Shown here one piece after another: positions 55,218 to 64,000 of a stretch of 64,000 nt of DNA. The notes under the pieces are model-generated. The model did no database searches. It had not been told where the DNA came from and was given only the letters and a program-made list of their open reading frames with translations. The first letter of the stretch is position 1, and each line of letters begins with the position of its first letter. The position numbers and the translations under genes are program-made. Source of the stretch: Symmetrospora coprosmae (taxonomy: Eukaryota; Basidiomycota; Cystobasidiomycetes; Symmetrosporaceae); contig VUYT01000009.1 in assembly GCA_008802785.1 (NCBI GenBank), positions 1 through 64,000 on the forward strand, written 5' to 3'.

Positions 55218-57318
55218 ATGCAGCAGCCTCAGCAAATGCAGATGCAGATGCAGCATCAGGGACAGTATCCGCAGCAGCAGTATCAGCAGCAGCAGCCAAT
55301 GCGGGCGCCATCTGCAGGAGTAGGGGGAGCAGCAGCTGGAGGAGGCAACATCCCTGTGCCAGCTGCATATGGACAGCAGGGACAGCAGCCTGGCCAGCAG
55401 CAGCAGCAGCAGCAGCAGCAGCTCGCACGAGGATACAGCGGATCGCAGCAGCAGCCTATGCTGCCAATGAATGCGCGACCAAGCGGGCCCGCTCCAATCC
55501 TCCCGACAGCCATCGCAAAGCGGAACATCGACCGGGTCGACATGTCGGCCGCTCTCAGCACGGCAGACGTCCTCAAGCAGCACAAGAGGAAGAAACCCAC
55601 AGATAGGGCACTGCCTCGCTCGCTGCTCGCTTCAAGAGCCGCTGCTGCCGCTCCCGGTGGAACCGACCTCGCAGCCCTCGTCAGCGAGTACGACCGCCTG
55701 CTCGACCTCGAAAAGAGCCTGGATCTCACCCTCACGAGGAGGAAGGCAGAGCTGGCGGATGATACATCCTCAGGGAAACGCACAGTGCACCGTCTGCTCC
55801 GGGTGAGGCTCACAAGCGAGTGCAAGGATCAGCCGTGGCAGAAGGAGCAGGAGCGGCAGGCAAACGAGGCCAGCAAAGATGGTGACGGCGAGGCACAGGC
55901 GCAGCAGGAGGAAGAGCAGCCTGACTTCGAGTCCGGCAGAGGTATCCCAAGCTGGACATGCAAGATCGAGGGCAAGCTGCTCGAGGTGGGCTGGTACTGC
56001 TCTGGTAGATGCGGCTGGCTGAGAGCCCGACAATTGACCCATCTCACCTACGCCCCAACAGCTCAATGGCGAAGACATTGTCAACCCAGCAGGCGACGCC
56101 CTAGAAGAAGGCAATGCTGCTCCACCTGCTCCAGACAGCATTGTTCCGATACCCACGCCCAAGTTCAGCCAGCTGGTCCAGCACCTCAGCATCGACATTC
56201 AGCGGCCAGAAGGCAAGGACGCCGAATCTATGACCAACCTGCATCGCGAGCCGTCTCTGATCAACGTGAGTGTATCCGTGCAGGGCGGCGTGCTGAGCAT
56301 CTCCCGCACACCTCGCTGACACTTTCGCCCGTCCACACCAAAGTGGGCACCTTTCCAGCACTCTCCGCCGACATCCGGCTTCTCCTTCACTCGCTCGTCT
56401 ACATCGGCAACGCCCATCAAGCTCTCTCTGTACATGTCGCAGCATCCACGACGCTTCAAGATCTCGCCCGACCTCGGCAACTTGCTCGACGTGCGAGAGG
56501 AGACGCGGATAGGCGTGCTCGAGCGGTTGTGGGGCTACGTCCAGCGGGAACGGCTTATTGAGCACGCTGGCTCAGGCTCGGGACAGGATAGGGGCATCAA
56601 GTGTGACGAGAAGCTGAGCCGAGTGCGTCTGTCCCGTGCAATCCGCGCCTGAGTGCCATGCGGACACAAGCCAGTATATCTCGAGCTGACCCGCAAGTCT
56701 CTCTGCCTGTCGACTGGCATGGTACCAGATCTTCGGGGGAGCCCAAAAGCTGCAGTTCTGGCAGATGGCAGAATTTGTCAACAAGTACTTGGCTCCGGCG
56801 GATCCCGTCACTCTGGACTACACTGTCGAGTACGTTCAAAGCGAATGCCAGTCGTTTGACCCGGTGTGCACCCCACTGAATTATGCCCTCTCTACAGCGT
56901 CAGCCCGGAGCACGCGAGCCGATCAGCGACCTTTGACATCCACCTCGAACTCCCAGACCCTTCGCTGCACTCGCTCGCTCCTCTGCTACGCAGCATGTCG
57001 TCACCCGCGAGTGCGCAGAATGCGCGATTGCTGGCGATTGACGAGGAGCTTGCCGGGCTGAGCTCGTCCATACACACGCTCGCGTACCAGCACAACCTCC
57101 TGGAGCGGTTCAGTGCCGATCCGGCGGGATACATCAACGAGTGGATGCGCAGCCAAAGCATCGACCTGCGCGACCTCCTCGAGCCGGATGCAGACGCGAC
57201 GCCCGCTAGCCGGGACCGCATGGCACGCCTCCGGGACTCGAAGTGGTTCGGACAGGACTGGGTCAGGGACGCCGTGGGCATACATGTAGCAAGAGGGCAG
57301 CAGGTCGCGTCTAGATGA
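55218..57318 (+). CDS. SNF12: SWI/SNF complex subunit, SMARCD/BAF60 type
   Basis: Predicted exons 55218..55985, 56062..56265, 56344..56622, 56729..56829, 56898..57318; 590 aa. A Gln/Gly-rich N-terminus with a poly-Gln run from a CAG repeat precedes the conserved part: DLAALVSEYDRLLDLEKSLD and WTCKIEGKLLE. The SWIB/MDM2 domain follows (IKLSLYMSQHPRRFKISPDL, REETRIGVLERLWGYVQRER, IFGGAQKLQFWQMAEFVNKY). The C-terminal helical region contains FDIHLELPDPSLHS and INEWMRSQSIDLRDLLEPD. SNF12/Rsc6-type proteins are core structural subunits of nucleosome remodellers. The four introns restore these blocks; the exon 2/3 join is LIN-WAPFQHS. Divergent from the F-box gene across 204 bp. Confidence 0.92.
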
Positions 57319-57743
57319 CGGACATGTGAAAAGCTGCGCTCCCACTCGCGATACTGACCCACCGGCTCAGGGAAACTGCCGGCTCTCCCGCACCAAGCGA
57401 TTCTCCGGGCAGGGGCTCGGGAGACGAAGGTAGCAAGCTTACGGAGCTGAAAGACCTGCAAGGTACTGCTCTTCACCATCCCGACGCTGACGTGCGGGGA
57501 GGTCAAGTCCGGCAACCTAGACAGGGGTTCAGGCACAGCGACGGGTACCCTCCAGGTGGCGACGCGTCCGTGAATGGCGGCCATGCGAAAACACTTTCCG
57601 AAAGTGAGAGTACAGAATACGAGTATACGAGAGGATGCCTTGCACCTCTCTTTTCCCATCACACCAGCCTTCCTCTCTGATCTTTCTTGAGCACTTACAT
57701 CTGTTCCGCCGCTCACGCCAGCTTCTGTTGCAAATTGCCCAAC
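57319..57743. other. Promoter region of the CobW-type gene
   Basis: 425 bp between plus-strand genes, ending in a pyrimidine-rich stretch before the ATG. It holds the 15-bp palindrome described next. No gene seen. Confidence 0.55.
57592..57606. promoter_or_regulatory. 15-bp near-perfect palindrome upstream of the CobW-type GTPase
   Basis: CACTTTC and GAAAGTG are perfect arms around a single C. It lies 137 bp before the ATG. It could be a binding site for a dimeric regulator, perhaps metal-linked given the downstream gene; this is inference. Confidence 0.35.
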
Positions 57744-59574
57744 ATGCCAGGTCTCGTCATTGGACCTCGCCCTCGTCTTCCTGTCACGCTCCTCTCTGGC
57801 TTCCTCGGCGCGGGCAAAACCACCCTCCTCGAGAACATACTCACCTCGCCCGCGCATGGCCTCAAGATCGCCGTCATTGTCAACGACATTGGCGCCCTCA
57901 ACATCGATGCAGCTCTGCTGTCGAACCATGACATCACCAAGAAGCAGGAGCAGGTTGTGTGGGTGTCCCTCTTCGGTCTGAAGCGAATGATAGCGGAGGG
58001 AGTGCCCGCGTGCGGCAAGCTGACCGGCGCGTCCTTGCCCGCCTGGCTTGCAGCGCAATGCAGAACGGCTGCATCTGCTGCACTCTCCGAGGCGACCTGC
58101 TGGAGGAAGTCGCTCGTATCGCCAACGACGGCAAGGTTGACTACCTGATCATCGAAAGCACGGGCATCAGCGAGCCGATGCAAGTAGCGGAGACATTCAG
58201 CGAAGAGTAGGTGCTTACCTCATGCCAGGCAGAGGTTGATTGACCAACTAGCTGACGGGTGCAGTTGTCGATTGCTGCAGATTCGCCGAGCAGCATATGG
58301 CAGCAGCGGAGGAAGTGGCGACCGAGAATCCCAAACTGGCCAGCATCCTCGCAGCCGGCGGGCTGTCCAAGATCGCGCGCCTCGACACATGCGTCACGGT
58401 GGTCGACTGCGTCAACTTCATGTCGGACTTTGCAACAGCCGACTTCCTCGTCGACCGGCACGGAGCGGACGAGGTGCCGGAGGAGGACGACCGCAACATC
58501 AGCGACCTGCAGACAGAGCAGGTCGAGTTCGCCGACGTTGTTCTCGTCAACAAGTGCGATCTTGTCGACAAAGCCGAAGTCGAGCGCGTGTGCGCTGTCG
58601 TCAAGAGCTTCAATCCGGGCGCGCGCATCCTCACAAGCACGCGGAGCCAGATCGAGATTGGCGAGATCATCAACACGGGGCGGTTCAGCTACGCGAAGGC
58701 CGCCCTCGGTGCGGGCTGGCTGCAGTCTCTCAAGGAGAAGCACAATCCCGAGACGGAGGAGTATGGCATCTCGACGTTTGTTTATCGCGCTCGGAGGCCG
58801 TTCCATCCGGCCCGACTCTGGCACACCGTCAAGGAGGTTTTCGTCATTATCCAAGAGTCTTATGTCAATGACGGCTTCGAGGAGGATGAGAGTGGGGAGA
58901 TGAGCGAGGATGAAGAAGATGATAAAGGGGAGGGAGAAGAGGAGGAGTCGGGTGCCATGGACGTCGAGGTCGAGCAGCCGCAGCTTAACCCAAAGGCCAG
59001 GCTGGCTTGCAAGATGGCAGACAAGACGTTCGGCCCTCTGCTCCGCTCGAAAGGCTTCTTTTGGTTGGCAACTCGGCCGCGCATGGTAAGCCTGCGGTCC
59101 AATCGTCGAAATTAATAGCGCTGATGCCGAATGTCCTTCGTCGCGTCGATGTTGCAGTGGGGGGAGTGGTCGCAAGCGGGCGTCATGTGCACACTGGGCA
59201 GAGGATCCGTGTGGCGCGCGTGCATCCCTGAAGGGGATTGGACGGACGACGCTGAGATCAAGGCAGCCATCGAGGAGGACTTCGAGGGGGAGTGGGGCGA
59301 CCGCCGGCAGGAGCTCGTCTTTATCGGGCAGCAGATGAAGAGCGGCGGTGGCGAGGGGCGCATCAGGGAGGCGCTCGACAAGTGCCTCCTCACGGATGAG
59401 GAGTGGCAGCAGTGCCAGGAGGCGATGCGACTCGGCAATGCAGAGGACAAGCTGGTAGAGCTGTTTGAGGATGGGTTCGAGGACTGGCCCGAGGAGGATG
59501 AGCACGCAGGGCATGGTCACGACCGCGGTCACGCCCACGACCACAACCACGACGAACACGATCATTTCCACTGA
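57744..59574 (+). CDS. CobW/COG0523 (ZNG1-type) GTPase metallochaperone
   Basis: Predicted exons 57744..57958, 58054..58206, 58281..59085, 59158..59574; 529 aa. Walker [27 protein letters not shown]; metal motif [16 protein letters not shown] (CxCC); [32 protein letters not shown]; GTPase NKCD in [18 protein letters not shown]. The CobW C-terminal half includes [17 protein letters not shown] and GFFWLATRP, then WGEWSQAG. A 40-residue acidic insert (around [20 protein letters not shown]) interrupts the C-terminal domain, and the protein ends in a His-rich tail ([20 protein letters not shown]). The family moves zinc to clients such as methionine aminopeptidase. The splice GA/GTAGGT to A/TTC at 58206/58281 avoids an in-frame TAG. 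Confidence 0.9.
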
Positions 59575-59841
59575 GCATGGTCAGAGCGGTCAGTCTGCGC
59601 TACTTCGCTTAGCTATAGGCCTAGACAGGGTTCCATCAGGACGCCGTCAGTGTATGCTAGACTCGAGCGGCTCTTCCGCATTGCTCTGCGCGACTGTTCT
59701 CCATGACATTGCTATGCATCGCATCGCGTTTATTGGTGGAAAGGCAAGAGAGGGGATCCACCTACCGTAGGGAGACCTCCTCCTCCTCTGACCCGCTCTG
59801 TCCGACACCATCATCTCGATATCGTCGCATCGCATCGCAGA

Positions 59842-61183
59842 ATGAGCACACCATCCATAGCGAGAGCACCATCAAGTGCGATCCGCTGCCTCTGCCAGGC
59901 CAATGCAGTTGGCCCTGCAGCGCATGCCACGCTAAGACGGGGTCGCCGCCACTTCTCGTCATCATCGTCCAAGAGCTCGGACGATGCACAACCACAAGAC
60001 AGAGCAGCGGTCAAGCCGCCAACAGCTCAGACAGTGTCGGAGCACATCCTGAACACAGTCCGCGCATCAGACTACCCATCCTCGCTGTATGTAGGTCCCG
60101 ATTGACCCGTCTCCCGTCGACCCGGCCTTGCCCTTGGAGCTTGCGAGCTGATGAAGAAGATACACACGACACGGCAATCCCAGATGCACCTCGTTCTACC
60201 CTGACGCCGACGCTCGCTTCGACTACCTCGCCCTGCGCGCCTTCAACTGCGAGCTCAGCTCCATCGCCGACAGCGTCACGAATGCACAGCTCGGTCGGGT
60301 CCGCTTCCAGTGGTGGCGAGAGGCAATCGCTTCCATTGCGTCGGTGGGTTGCTGGTCCTCCCTGGGCGACGATTCAAGTCCTGTTCTGACATGTGAAACT
60401 ATTCGTCCGCAGAACAAACCCCTTCCACATCCCACAGTCCTCGCCCTGCACGTCGCTTTTCGTCGGCGAAAGCTATCGAGCTACCACCTGAACCGCATCA
60501 TCGACGCAAAGGAGCGGAACCTGCTCTCACCCACCTGCAACACGCTCTCCGACCTTACGTCCTACGCGCAATCGACGTCACTGCCCTTGCTCAGCATGCA
60601 GCTGCAGATCCTCACTCCGCGGAGCACGTCCAAAATCGCAGACATCCCGCTCAGCACGATAGACCACTCGCTGTCCCACTTGGCGACATACATGACGATC
60701 GCGCAGCTCCTCCGCAGCGTCTACTACTTTGCCGCATCAAAGCGCGCAATGGTCATTCCCCGCGACGTCGCGTCAAGCCATGGCATTGTCGACGAGAACG
60801 TCTTCCGGGCGCTGCCGTCCCTGCAAGGCAAGAAGTCGGCATTCGGCCCGCCTCCAGCAGAGGCTTTCGCCACGGTGGTGGAGGCATCCAGCGAACTGGT
60901 CGCGCTGGCGGAAAATGAGCGCGCAAAGTCCCGGTGGACGCTCGGGCTGGAAGAGTCAGGCGACGATGAGCACCGTGAGCTGGCTCAAGGGCGCCAGCTT
61001 TCGAGCCTGCCGAAGGAGCTGCGGCCGCTCTTCCTTTCTGCCATTCCAGCAAAGAGCTACCTCCGACAACTCGTCGGGACTGCCAATTATAACCCCTTCC
61101 ACCCGATGAATGCGCAGCAACAGAGCAGGAACTGGCGGTTACCTTTGGAGATCCTGTATGCAAATTGGAAGGGGCAATATTAG
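59842..61183 (+). CDS. NDUFAF6: NDUFAF6, complex I assembly factor (phytoene-synthase fold)
   Basis: Predicted exons 59842..60086, 60184..60343, 60413..61183; 391 aa. The N-terminus is Arg/Ser-rich with RRGRRHFSSSSSK, a mitochondrial presequence. The fold follows with SEHILNTVRASDYPSSLCTS, FDYLALRAFNCELSSIADSV, LGRVRFQWWREAI, HPTVLALHVAF, RIIDAKERNLL and MTIAQLLRSVYYFAASKRAM. The C-terminus has YLRQLVGTANYNPFHP and WRLPLEILYANWKGQY, typical of the family. The prenyl-synthase Asp-rich motifs are not conserved, as in other NDUFAF6, so it is an assembly factor for the ND1 module and not an enzyme. This implies that the fungus keeps respiratory complex I. Confidence 0.9.
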
Positions 61184-61494
61184 TGCTGGCTGCCGCTTGG
61201 GTCCAACAGGCTCTCTCCATGGCACGGGCGGATCTTCTGCTCAGAGAGGAAGTAGCGGCAGCGGGTTCAGCTAAAGTGCTACAATCTTGTGGAATCCGCA
61301 AGTTGCGCCATCACTCGGTATCAAGGCAAGAATCGCAATGAAGTCAAAACATTCGCGTGTATTTTCGGAACGGCATCGGCGCTCTGGGAGATACAGGAGT
61401 GGAGTTCGAACAGGGCGGTGCAGAGTGCACCTTTCTGCTAAGGGCATTGCCTGGAGACGATTCTTCGTATGGAGGCTCTCGGATTGCATGTCGG
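61184..61494. other. Convergent spacer after NDUFAF6
   Basis: 311 bp between convergent gene ends; nothing recognised. Confidence 0.5.
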
Positions 61495-62338
61495 CTATGA
61501 CGGGTAGCGATTGCCGTTCTGCCTTTCATTGACGCCTCCCATTGCGAAGCCAAAGAGGAACATGCTAACAGCAGTGCTCGTCCCGCCAGCTAGCAACAGG
61601 GCACGTCTAGCCCGGTGCGATAGCTGGCTCCAGTAAGTCGACTCTCGCGATTCTGGTCGCTGACTGGAAAGTGCTCTAGGCGCAGGTTGACGGCCCCCGA
61701 CCCGTCCTGAGCGCGGCGCATTCCTTGAAGTGCCACGCAACTCGCTTGCCAAGGACGGAGCCGACGACGTGGATCGACGATGACCATCGTCAAGATTCGC
61801 ACGTCCTGGCAGATCACGCAACGGGACGTCGCTGCTCTGTCGACGTTGTTGTCGGGCAGAGCGTTCTCGGCTCTGGAGACCTCCTTGAGGAGGACCTGGA
61901 CGGTGATCACGAGTAGATGCTCTACGGATTTCTCCAGCAGGGCATTGAGATTGAGGCCTTTGATAACCAGGAGAATGTTCGGCGGGCGCAGGACGCGATT
62001 CTTCCCGACCGATGCGTCGGGATCCTACGCTTTGGCTTCTCCAGGCGCTCGCCATATTCGATCCTGGCGAGAGTGTGCAGGTTGGTACAGGGCGTTGGCG
62101 GGAGGTGACACTGCTTGATTCCGATGATGAGAGTCGATGCGATAAAGTACAGGGCTGGACGCTGAAACGCTGACTGGAAGAGTTGGAATGGGTCGGAAGA
62201 GGGTCGGATTGGAGTCGGAGATGGATGTGGATGTAGCAGGTAGAAAGCAGAGCTGCGCTGACCTTTATAGCCCGCTGCGGCCCTGCGAGCCCGTCTCACT
62301 GTTGTGCAAGCTGGCCGTCCAGGCGGTGCCGAATCCAC
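61495..62338 (-). CDS. Possible small membrane protein, exon structure uncertain
   Basis: I do not recognise the family. Three minus-strand segments look coding but in different frames: a hydrophobic stretch ALYFIASTLIIGIKQ near 62,140; RVLRPPNILLVIKGLNLNAL and EHLLVITVQVLLKEVSRAEN around 61,870-61,990; and a C-terminal helix RALLLAGGTSTAVSMFLFGF with stop at 61495. The last two can be joined by a GTGCGA donor after SRCVICQD and an acceptor before RPESRESTYW, both phase 0. I found no good join for the first. It would be a protein with two or more membrane helices. It is divergent from SPF27 if the start lies near 62,338. Confidence 0.35.
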
Positions 62339-62830
62339 ATCTGCGGCACCGCCGATTGGCCACCGACAGGATTGGTGACGTGGCGAGCTTCAGAGCCTGC
62401 GGATCCCTTTGTAGGTGAGGGCAGATCAAGTGGCAGTGGCAGCTGACGTGCAGGCTCAGTTGGCTGGCTAGGCCTGCTGACGCTAAGGGAGTCTCCGAAC
62501 GCGTGTAGGATCAATGAAGTGAGGCTTAAGTTCGCGTTCGCGTTATGGACGCCTCGTCTGCTCTGGTAATCGAAAGGCGAGGTTTCGGATTGCAGCGACG
62601 CGCTGTCCAGGTCGGCAGAAATCGCAAAGGGGCAGTACGGGCCTCTCGGTGTTCGCGTATGGGACGTGCATGTTCTTCTGCAGACGCTCCTGTGCGCAAT
62701 TACTTTGGCAGTTTTCGATGCGTTCGGAGCAGAGGCAACCCCATCGGAGGCGTCTCCGAGGGTGTCCACGAACGGACTTTATCGATTTCGACATCCTCCA
62801 GCTTGCCCTCTCACCCACAACCTGCAAACC
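62339..62830. other. Region upstream of SPF27
   Basis: 492 bp probably holding divergent promoters. A plus-strand frame at 62545-62907 is open but has no similarity and overlaps the real start of SPF27. Confidence 0.5.
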
Positions 62831-63672
62831 ATGGCATCCTCGATAGACGCGCTTCCGTACTACGACACGGACATCGACAGGGTTCCGGGTGCGCATGCGC
62901 AGATTAACCAGATGCGACGCTTTCGGGCTGACTTCCGCCTATGCAGGCCTCCGTGAGCGCCTCGAGGCTCAGATCCAGCAGGAGCTGGCATCTACGTCAA
63001 CAAGTAACGTCGACATCTCTTCGCGCATCCCTGCGGAACTACCTCCACTCTTTGCGTCCTCCTCCTTCCTGAGCTCCGAGCTCGAGCGCGTCTCTTCGGG
63101 GTCGAAAGCGACGGGCGGCCTCGATGCAACACGGTACTCTCTGCCCGCACCACCAGCGGGCGCGCCTGCAGAGGCATGGAAGAAGGCGATAGACAATGCG
63201 GGGGCACAGCTCGAGCACCAGCAGATCCGGCTGAGCAACCTCGAGCTTATGCAAAAGTACGCAGGGAACAGCTGGAGGGTCAGCAACTTTCTGATTGAAA
63301 AGGAGATTGAGCGGCTGGGAGCGAGCAGCGAGGAGGTCAGACGGCGGACAGAGGAGATCAACAGGGAGAGGAAGGCCAAGCAGGTGCGTTCACGGCTGAT
63401 GCTGTCGCTGCACTGGTCCGAGCTCCCGCCTGTTCGGCGGAGTCACCTGATTGACGTCCCTCTACCTATCCTCCGATGCACACACGCAGCTCGAAGCAGG
63501 AGACCGGCTATCCTCGCTCGAGTCCCGATGGACGACGCTCGTCTCTGGCAACCTGCAGCTCGAGCTGGCCAACCTGACGCTCGAGATGGAGGTGGACGCG
63601 CTGCGGGAGCGCGAGGAGGAGCTGAAAGGCCATCTCCTCGAGCTGCAGCAGGGTCCGGCCGCCGCGCAATGA
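62831..63672 (+). CDS. cwf7: Pre-mRNA-splicing factor SPF27 (BCAS2 family)
   Basis: Predicted exons 62831..62888, 62947..63383, 63490..63672; 225 aa, near the family length. The start MASSIDALPYYDTDID matches the conserved ALPYxD opening. After the first intron comes LRERLEAQIQQELAS, then LDATRYSLPAPPAG, AWKKAIDNAGAQLEHQQIRL, SNLELMQKYAGNSWRVSNFL, INRERKAKQ-LEAGDRLSSL and a final coiled coil ELANLTLEMEVDALREREEE. SPF27 is a scaffold subunit of the Prp19/NTC complex of the spliceosome. The 58-nt first intron contains the branch site CTGAC and must be removed, because the genomic frame meets a stop. Confidence 0.92.
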
Positions 63673-64000
63673 TCCGGATGACGTCCATGTACAATCCCTG
63701 CCATGTCCTGCCTTGCCTGCTGTCGTCGCTGCAATGCTATCGTCGTCGACAATGCCCTTGTCCGTGCCCACGCCCCGTGCTCTCTGCTCTGCACCAGATG
63801 CCACCGGACGACGCTGGATGGTTCAGCACTGGGAGCACTCGAGGAGATATGAGTCAGTGCAATGCAGTGCAGTGCACGATCAGATAGCGACGCTCGAGCT
63901 GACGCTGTCGCGGTTCCTCCATCCTCGCCCTCGTCCCCGTCCCCGTCCCTCTGCCGTCCTGACGGCGTCGAATTTGGACTGACCTGACTGCCGGCTGCCT
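63673..64000. other. Right edge, no gene seen
   Basis: 328 bp downstream of SPF27. It has small simple repeats (overlapping GCAGT units near 63,860 and GTCCCC units near 63,930) and no recognisable coding sequence. Confidence 0.5.

Noticed and set aside
62545-62907. Plus-strand frame of 120 codons upstream of SPF27
   Set aside because: No similarity, and it overlaps the well-supported first exon of SPF27 in another frame.
36775-63672. Functional cluster of ribosome and splicing genes (UTP5, UTP16-like, SPF27, with SNU13 at 4.8 kb)
   Set aside because: They are scattered among unrelated genes on both strands; chance proximity of housekeeping genes is enough to explain it.

Overview
The window is nuclear DNA of a fungus, most likely a yeast-like basidiomycete. 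Genes are dense and on both strands. They carry many short introns (mostly 50-110 nt) with GTGAGT/GTAAGT-type donors and CTGAC-like branch sites. The gene set is fungal: Mss51, Dsc3, a class I histone deacetylase, an MHYT hybrid histidine kinase and basidiomycete-style P450s. I cannot place it below phylum with confidence. Exon joins below were deduced by hand from conserved protein blocks, GT/AG sites and reading phase; they are predictions.

Left arm (1-21.4 kb): the tail of an unknown gene, elongin A (-), a cytochrome b5 domain protein (+), the Fe-S targeting factor CIA2 (+), the snoRNP/spliceosome protein SNU13 (+), a 1,176-residue MHYT-domain hybrid histidine kinase (+), a Ser/Ala-rich single-pass surface protein (-), two tandem cytochrome P450s (+), MSS51 (+) and the Dsc E3 ligase subunit DSC3 (-).

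Middle (21.4-31.2 kb): almost 10 kb in which I recognise no gene, RNA gene or transposon. It holds a few small repeats, a perfect 10-bp hairpin and a pyrimidine-rich block packed with CGAATC.

Right arm (31.2-64 kb): ALG3 (-), a coiled-coil AcrB-like protein (+), UTP5 (+), VMA7 (-), the RPD3-type deacetylase (+), the P5A ATPase SPF1 (-), a possible UTP16-like nucleolar protein (+), a thioredoxin-fold PRXL2-like protein (-), an unknown coiled-coil protein (+), an F-box protein (-), the SWI/SNF subunit SNF12 (+), a CobW-type metallochaperone GTPase (+), NDUFAF6 (+), a poorly resolved membrane protein (-) and the splicing factor SPF27 (+).

Most genes are housekeeping: ribosome biogenesis and splicing (SNU13, UTP5, SPF27, perhaps UTP16), chromatin and transcription (elongin A, RPD3, SNF12), ER quality control and glycosylation (DSC3, ALG3, SPF1), metal and Fe-S handling (CIA2, CobW) and mitochondria (MSS51, NDUFAF6). 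No multi-gene novel system stands out. The most unusual signals are sense-oriented (CGA)n tracts close to the start codons of five unrelated genes, the twin P450s that seem to have lost the I-helix threonine, and the gene-free block.
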